Shown piece after piece: positions 57,941 to 64,000 of a stretch of 64,000 nucleotides of DNA. The notes under the pieces are model-generated. The model was not told the origin of the DNA, did no database searches, and worked only from the letters and a program-made list of their open reading frames with translations. The stretch covers positions 3,162,001 to 3,226,000 of the forward strand of contig JBHGNT010000011.1 in the NCBI GenBank assembly GCA_043228905.1. The letters run 5' to 3'. A program made the position numbers and the translations under genes. Numbering within the stretch: position 1 is the stretch's first letter; the number at the start of each line of letters is the position of its first letter. The DNA is from Azolla caroliniana (lineage: Eukaryota > Polypodiophyta).

Positions 57941-60455
57941 TTTGGTGCATGTTGTCTCCATTACATCTCTGTTCTCTGTCCCTTCTCATTAACTTGTAGT
58001 CTATTACCATACAATGTTGTGTTGTAATCATCCATTCATAGATGACACCTCTCCAACATATCGGCAACAAGCATATCCTGAGCTACAAAGGGATCATCTT
58101 ATACGCCATGAGAGGGCAATAAAAGGGAGTGGTGGGGCCTTGACAGAGTGTGGCCCGAGGAGGCGCAACGACAATCGGAACTGCTGCGACTAGAAAGTGA
58201 AGAAGAAGTTTGTACATGGTGGTTGCCCCATCCCAATAGTAGAGTGTGAAAATGGGCACAACAAAAAGGCTTGAGCTTCTTTTAAGCAACAAAAGAGGTG
58301 TGTGTGTGAAAAATATATATTTAAAATAAATATGTATATAAATATGTATTATGTATATATTTGCTTCTTAATTGCCTTTGTAAATTATTGCTCTGTTTTT
58401 CCACAGAAGAGAGGCATCCCAGGTACTCTGTTTGTTACTTCTGTTCATCACCTAATTTATCAATTATTTTTCTGTTCATTTTCTCTGCTTGTTTTCTCAT
58501 TCCTTTCTTCGATTTATTTTTTCGTGTTAATTTTCCTGTTTATTTCTGCTCATTTCTATGTTTTTGTTTTCCTGTTCAATTTCGCTTGTTTTTTTTCCCC
58601 CTATCATTTACATTTATTATTCCCATAGATGCTCGATCTCAACAGAAAACCAGCTATTTTTTTCTGTTCATTTCTGTTTTTCTCTTTGTTTTTTCTCCAC
58701 ATTTTTTAGTTCTTTATTTCCGTTAATTTCTTTGTTTTTGGCTTTCTTCTTCTGTTTCTTCAATTTACGTGAAAATTTTGTTTTGTATCAAGGTTATTTT
58801 TATATGCTAGTTTTTGCTTATTTTTATTATTTATTAGATTTTAATCAGAATTCACAGACATTATTGGTTTTAGAGATGGTTTTCCTGTACCAATCAACAT
58901 CCATGCATGGAAGAATAGGAAGTCATGTGAAAATACAATAAAAATGCAACAGAAGTTTTATATATTATATTATATTTTGCAATGTGAAAAATATATGCAT
59001 ATGCATAGAGACGAAAAACCAGATGAAATATGATACCTATACATGCATGCGTACATGTATATAGTTACGTGTAGATATAGAAACCAAGATGAAATATGGT
59101 ATATGTATGCATGTATACATCTATATAGCTAAATATTGAAATGGGACCAAGATGAAGTGGCATATGTACATGCATTTTTATGTCTATATAGTTGTATACA
59201 AGCATGCAAAATGAAGATTAAATGCAGTTTAAATATCTGCATGTGTACATAGATATGGAAAACACATACATACATACATACATATACATATAGATAGATA
59301 GATAGATAGATATGGGAACCAAGATGAAATGTGGTATGTACATATACGTTTGTACATCTATATAGTTACACAGAAATGTGTGGCAAAGATGAAATGTGGC
59401 ATGTATATGCATGTGTCCATCTATATAGGTATGTAAAGCACAATGACTTTTGCATTCATGCATCTATACAGGTACAGTTAGAGGTGTAAAGATACCTACA
59501 TAGATATGTTAAGCAACATGAAATGTGGTATATATATACATTCATATATCTGTATGGATGCATAAAAAAGTGTGAAGCAACATTAGATGCTATAGTGAGC
59601 TGTAATTTGTAGTGAATGAAGGAATTGACTTTAGTTAGGGTTACCATAGAAAAAAATGCAAATGAAACAATATACAAGGTAAAACACATGTCATTATTGA
59701 TAAGATGGTGTGATAAAGGAGCATATACCCATGATACAAGAGATGCCCTTTGAACTTGTAGAGCCATCAATAAATGGTCGATCTTTAGTTTTTATCTGCA
59801 TTCTCAATCTCATTTCATTTGATGTCTGGGGGGGCATTCTATGCGTTTCTACATATAATTTGTCTTGTAACATACAAATTTTATCTGAAGAAAATATTAA
59901 TAGTTCTTTATGTTTCCAATTAAGTTTTGCTGCATTCAGGATTAGCCTTTTCATGCCGTTTGAAATAAAGATGGCATGAAAAGGCTCTCATAGACTTTGA
60001 AAATCCTTTTGAAGAGTCTTTCAGAATTCTGAACACTCTAGAATGCTCTAGTTTGAATAGGATATGGAGTTGGATTTAAGTAAACTCCATATCTTCTTGC
60101 AAGATAATTTTGGCATATGGTAAATGCTAATAAGTAGTTGTGTCATGAAAATATTTTTCCAAGCTAGTAAAGATCTTTGGTAGTTTTTTCCAATGACTTG
60201 CTTTTGATGTATATGAATGTCATAAAACTTGTCATATGAAGAGAACATATAATCTTTTACCCCTTCAGGTATGGGCAAATGTTTTTAAATTAGAATGCTT
60301 TGTTTTCGTTGAAAGATGAAAAGCTATCTATTTCTTGTTTCCTTGAACCTGGGAATGTGTCATGTATGAGAAAAATAGGTTTATTTTTAAACAATTCTAT
60401 TCTAAAGCTAAAATGGGTGATGTTTCCTGCCCTATGATGACTTAGGTGTCAAAAC
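57940..60455. other. AT-rich non-coding region upstream of the BAP31-like gene
   Basis: It contains a strongly pyrimidine-rich stretch (58390-58760), (TACA)n and (GATA)n microsatellites (59266-59311) and short repeats of AAGATGAAATGTGG(T/C)AT (about 59030-59540). It may include 5' untranslated exons or introns of the gene at 60456; CTTAG at 60445 could be a splice acceptor. Two minus-strand frames, 59954-59694 and 60278-60048, look somewhat protein-like but match no family I know. Confidence 0.45.
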
Positions 60456-60857
60456 ATGGCATTAGAGTGGGCCTTATTAGCATATGCGGTCGGAGCCGAG
60501 GCAATCATTTTGTTGATTATAACAATGCCTGGACTGCAAAGAGTTCGGAAAGGAATTATAGGAATTGCTACAAGTTTCTTAAGACCATTGATGGCAATCA
60601 TCCCTTTTTCTCTTTTCCTTCTTATGGATATTTATTGGAAGTTTGAGCATATGCCGAAATGCAGTGGCCCAGAGTGCACCTTGGTGGAGAAAACAAGACA
60701 TGCTAAATCTATGATGAAAACTCAAAGAAATATTATCCTCGTACTCTCAGCCCTTCTTCTCTATTGGTTGCTCTATTGTACCACACACATGTTGGTACAA
60801 ATCAGCAAACTTAACCAACAAGTAAAGCAAATGAAGCAACAAAGTAGCACGGATTAA
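60456..60857 (+). CDS. BAP31-like endoplasmic reticulum membrane protein
   Basis: A single uninterrupted frame of 133 residues, about the length of the short plant members of the B-cell receptor-associated 31-like family. It opens MALEWALLAYAVGAEAI. Three membrane segments lie at about residues 5-25, 38-62 and 96-117. Family hallmarks are the LPGL-type MPGLQRVRKGIIG, the FLLMDIYWKFEH segment with its charged residues, and SMMKTQRNIILVLSALLLYW. The tail (ISKLNQQVKQMKQQSS) is a short coiled coil and lacks a KKxx signal. Family members act in sorting and quality control of membrane proteins at the ER. The first codon follows a possible splice acceptor. It looks like an intact host gene in otherwise transposon-rich DNA. 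Confidence 0.88.
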   Translation: MALEWALLAYAVGAEAIILLIITMPGLQRVRKGIIGIATSFLRPLMAIIPFSLFLLMDIYWKFEHMPKCSGPECTLVEKTRHAKSMMKTQRNIILVLSALLLYWLLYCTTHMLVQISKLNQQVKQMKQQSSTD

Positions 60858-60900
60858 TGGAAAGAAAAAGCAACACTTTTATGTATCCAAGTTGGTATAT

Positions 60901-61306
60901 GAGTTTTTAAACCTCTACATGGTTTAGACTGGCTTATTTTCGTGATAAAAACATGTTTTATAATTGCATGGGGAATATGGTGCATGGATTCCTATGAGGT
61001 GGATCTGAAGGCAAATTATGTGAGGTGTGAAGCTCATGTAATTAATCAGTTTATGTAAATATACAAAAAGATGCTTGAAGACTGATGTTCTTGATGGGCA
61101 TGTGAGTTTTTAAACCTCTACATGGTTTAGACTGGCTTATTTTCGTGATAAAAACATGTTTTATAATTGCATGGGGAATATGGTGCATGGATTCCTATGA
61201 GGTGGATCTGAAGGCAAATTATGTGAGGTGTGAAGCTCATGTAATTAATCGGTTTATGTAAATATACAAAAAGATGCTTGAAGACTGATGTTCTTGATGG
61301 GCATGT
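60901..61306. repeat. 203-bp tandem duplication downstream of the BAP31-like gene
   Basis: Two adjacent copies, 60901-61103 and 61104-61306, are identical by eye except one A/G difference (AATCAGTTT versus AATCGGTTT). The duplication lies in the probable 3' untranslated or downstream region. Confidence 0.92.
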
Positions 61307-63240
61307 GACGAAGAAAATCAATATATATTTGGAAATGTTGGAATGTACAAGTTCTAAGACCATTACAAAAAAGGATATATTTTGAATTACTCTCATGTAA
61401 GCTTATCTTCTATCTGATGATGTACAAAGAAAAAGGGTATATTTGGAATTATTGTACGTAGGGTATATTATCTTCTAGTTGATCATGTGTGAAGTATATT
61501 TTGAATGGCGTCTATGATAATATACAAAAGAATAGTGACAGAGAAATGTTGTGAACACATGTTTTAATGATTAAAAAGAAGTGTGTGACAATCCATGGTT
61601 TTGTTGAAGGACTAAACAGTTAATGAAAAGTCGTAGATACAACATGATATTTTTTACTCCCACTCCCCACTTGAAACTTGGAAGGGTCTCAGATTCATTG
61701 TTGTCTTTTTCGGCATCAAATGAAAGCTCACCAAGTAGGAGGCTATTTAGCTCCATTAATACACAAACAGATTCCATGAAAGTGACAACTTCCTTGAGTA
61801 TGATGTTATCAAGCATGTATAAAGCTTATGAAGCTAATATCTTAGGCATAGGTGCAGGAATCTTGCCTGTTAATGCAAAAGACTAGCAAGCAAGCTGGTT
61901 TAATAGCACATGAATCAAGGATTATGCAGATCCTTGAATATTTCATTATGAGATTTATCTAATGCTGACCACCAGATCATCATTCTTTATAATAAAGTTA
62001 GACGCATTCTTTTAAACTAACCCTTTTATTGTGGTAGTATCAAATAGCATCAAATAGCATCAAATATTGTGGAATAAGATGGAGATCATGCCTCCATACA
62101 GGTTAGCTGCTTGAAAATGAGTAATGCCCATCAATGTTTTCTCTCTTATATTAAGATTTGAGGATGATAATGAAGAGTCAAACATGTGCTATTTGCAATG
62201 AGATGTACCCCTTTCCTCACCTCAGTAATGTAATGGTCCTATTCAAAACTTTACCCATTTTTGATTAAAAACATTCAGCAGCCTCTTTCCCTCCCTTCGT
62301 TTCACACATGGAAGAAGGTATATGTCATATATGCTTGTTGCCATGAGTCTCGACAAACTCCATTCTTAATATCTTTCCTTTCCTGCTACTCATTGAAGAA
62401 TATAAGGTGATACTTATTGCTCTTGGTGACAAGAATGTTCTGCCAATTGCAGCATTGGACAAACTCCATGATACAAGCTAAAAGACATTGGTGCCAAAGC
62501 GACACTATTTCTTTTGTATAAGGGAGAACGTTCAACTCTGAGGGCATAAACAATGTTTAATGGAAGCATTGTGAACCTCAAATTGGCATTATATAACCCT
62601 GCTATCGGTAGAGGAACCAACCCATGGGCCTAGCCACGGCGGTAAGGCCGGCTCCTCATTCTCACTCCTTTCTCCAGCAGGCAGCTTGAACAGAAGAAAT
62701 CAGCCTCCTCATTCCCGTCAAATGACCCGGCCCTCCCGGCTCAGGTACTATTTCCAAGTTTCTCAACATTGGATGCTAACCATAGAAATACCACAAAAAT
62801 AAAAAAATCCATCCAGCTGGGTCCAAGATATCTTGACATAGGTTGCAAAATAGTAAGCCAAAGAATATTTGGATGTGCACATAGAGATTAAGAAGGGATG
62901 GGAGAACATAGGTTAATGTGTCACTCAGCCAAATTGGAATCTCTCCAGGGAAAATGGAAACCCCACAGTTCGAGTACGATTGCAGTCACATTAATACTCG
63001 ATATTGGGAAAGTTACTGGGTGCAGCTGACTAATGCCCAATCTCAGATACCTTGCATATGAGGATATCAGGCATGATTTTGAAGAATTCCTCCAAGGTCA
63101 CACAAGCTTTCAAGAACTCTAAACAAGGACTGAACAATCACCGATGACATTAGGCGTGTTCTTTGCTTGTCTACTTTAACACAAAACCAAACCCATGACT
63201 AACAATCTCAGTTTTTGGTTTCAGCTTTTACTTTGTCGTT
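61307..63240. other. Non-coding stretch between the two host genes
   Basis: AT-rich sequence without convincing exons. Short frames, for example 61623-61886 (+) and 61816-61571 (-), overlap on opposite strands and show no family. A small duplicated TCAAATAGCA motif occurs at about 62040-62065. It may contain untranslated sequence or an intron of either flanking gene, but nothing supports that directly. Confidence 0.4.
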
Positions 63241-63247
63241 TGTGTCA

Positions 63248-63540
63248 ACCATTTTGAGACCCCCCCACAGAATCGAGCAGAATGTGGCATGAAAATTGAT
63301 GGTCCCACGGATCATGTTGACCCTCTCTAGACGTTAATATGTTAACATCATTGTTGGGAAAAATCAATCACATGCTTGTTTATAAACCTCTCTAGACGTT
63401 AATATGTTAACATCATTGTTGGGAAAAATCAACCATTTTGAGACCCCCCCACAGAATCGGGCAGAATGTGGCATGAAAATTGATGGTCCCACAGATCATG
63501 TTGCCCCTCTCTAGACGTTAATATGTCATTAAGGCACTAT
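63248..63540. repeat. Imperfect 184-bp duplication upstream of the PPR stop codon
   Basis: ACCATTTTGAGACCCCCCCACAG with following sequence occurs at 63248 and again at 63432. A smaller inner unit around CCTCTCTAGACGTTAATATG repeats at 63321, 63388 and 63505. It lies just downstream of the minus-strand PPR gene. Confidence 0.8.
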
Positions 63541-63565
63541 GCTTGTTTATAACTCCGCTTTTATT

Positions 63566-64000
63566 TCATGTCACTGTGAACTGAGGTTGGTAGCCTTCCT
63601 CCTCCATCTTTCTTCTTAAAATCCTTTGTTTTGCAATAACCCAACTATCTTGTTGAATGCCTTTATCCCCCACAACAAATTGATGGACTTCACTATTTAA
63701 CTCAATCCATGCAATCCCCGGACGCTTCCACACGTTATTATGCTTTCTTATCACTTGCATCGCCTCAGCATCCTTCCACATACATGCTTTCTCATATATA
63801 TCAGACATCAACTCATATGCCGCCGGCATATGTGGATCAATATGGACAATTTGTTCAAAACTATGCCTTGCTATGTCCACCTTGCCATGTAATTTGCACG
63901 AAGAAAGAAGGGACATCCATCCATTGAGATTATACCTAGTCTTTTGAAGGAGATCTTCAGCCTCTAACAGATGTCCAGCTCGACCAAGGAGGTCTACCAT
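63566..64000 (-). CDS. PPR protein, C-terminal part (E-type), cut by window edge
   Basis: There are 144 codons to the stop at 63566, and the gene continues past the right edge. MVDLLGRAGHLLEAEDLL is the usual last PPR-L2/S2 region, followed by GWMSLLSSCKLHGKVDIAR and AAYELMSDIYEKACMWKDAE (E1 motif), then KRPGIAWIELNSEVHQFVVGDK (E2 motif). The last residues, RKMEEEGYQPQFTVT, enter the E+ zone, where the frame stops before any DYW deaminase domain. Such proteins bind single-stranded organellar RNA, and E-class members usually take part in C-to-U editing, borrowing a DYW partner. The protein is expected to be imported into mitochondria or plastids, but the N-terminus is not in view. Confidence 0.88.
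   Translation of the reverse strand: MVDLLGRAGHLLEAEDLLQKTRYNLNGWMSLLSSCKLHGKVDIARHSFEQIVHIDPHMPAAYELMSDIYEKACMWKDAEAMQVIRKHNNVWKRPGIAWIELNSEVHQFVVGDKGIQQDSWVIAKQRILRRKMEEEGYQPQFTVT

Noticed and set aside
59694-60278. Minus-strand frames 59954-59694 and 60278-60048 as exons of a gene
   Set aside because: They look mildly protein-like but match no family I recognise. They have no convincing splice sites joining them and no start context, so they are mentioned only in the regional entry.

Overview
The window is nuclear DNA of a land plant, and it is almost entirely a nest of transposable elements. The plant assignment rests on Ty1/copia and Ty3/gypsy retrotransposons primed from initiator tRNA-Met, GT-AG spliced genes, a C-terminal PPR E-type domain at the right edge, and a BAP31-like ER membrane protein gene. 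The PPR style and repeat load would suit a fern or another large-genome plant, but that is only an impression. Host genes occupy just the last few kilobases: BAP31-like at 60456-60857 (+) and a partial PPR gene at 63566-64000 (-).

The centrepiece is a 27,042-bp DNA transposon at 5886-32927, inserted in the integrase of a decayed Ty3/gypsy element. It has 24-bp inverted ends with one mismatch and a 4-bp duplication, GGGT. Deleting it with one GGGT rejoins the integrase exactly in frame (K-W-G-L-D-F). It carries a six-exon gene with a RING-H2-like finger (6137-10180, +), an ORF resembling FCP1/NIF HAD phosphatases with altered catalytic residues (26112-27152, +), and a two-exon gene with a helix-turn-helix plus DDE-like domain (27777-31504, -), which I take to be the transposase. 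Hundreds of copies of the palindrome AGCTAATTAGCT lie at both ends, between genes and, above all, inside one intron of each of the two spliced genes.

Between the RING gene and the phosphatase-like gene sits a 15.7-kb Ty1/copia cluster (10374-26075, target duplication TTTTG). Element E1 received a second element in its 3' LTR (target duplication GAAGA). Unequal homologous recombination then produced a chimeric middle copy with a period of 4876 bp. E1 and the right copy have near-intact gag-pol frames. All three copies share one in-frame TGA near the end of RNase H.

Left of the transposon are a degenerate antisense copia fragment (1-3030) and the 5' half of gypsy-1 (3031-5885). Right of it are the gypsy-1 integrase, an LTR-like segment, a decayed coiled-coil ORF (35016-38058), an LTR split by an 863-bp hAT-like element (38404-39266), and a deep nest of antisense elements. 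In that nest, copia-2 (41163-52614) sits inside copia-4. Copia-2 is itself split by a LINE tail and by a chromodomain Ty3/gypsy element with both LTRs (46013-51719). Gypsy-2, a plus-strand copia remnant and tRNA-like SINE repeats follow before the host genes.

All coordinates and comparisons come from reading the sequence. No database search or alignment program was run.
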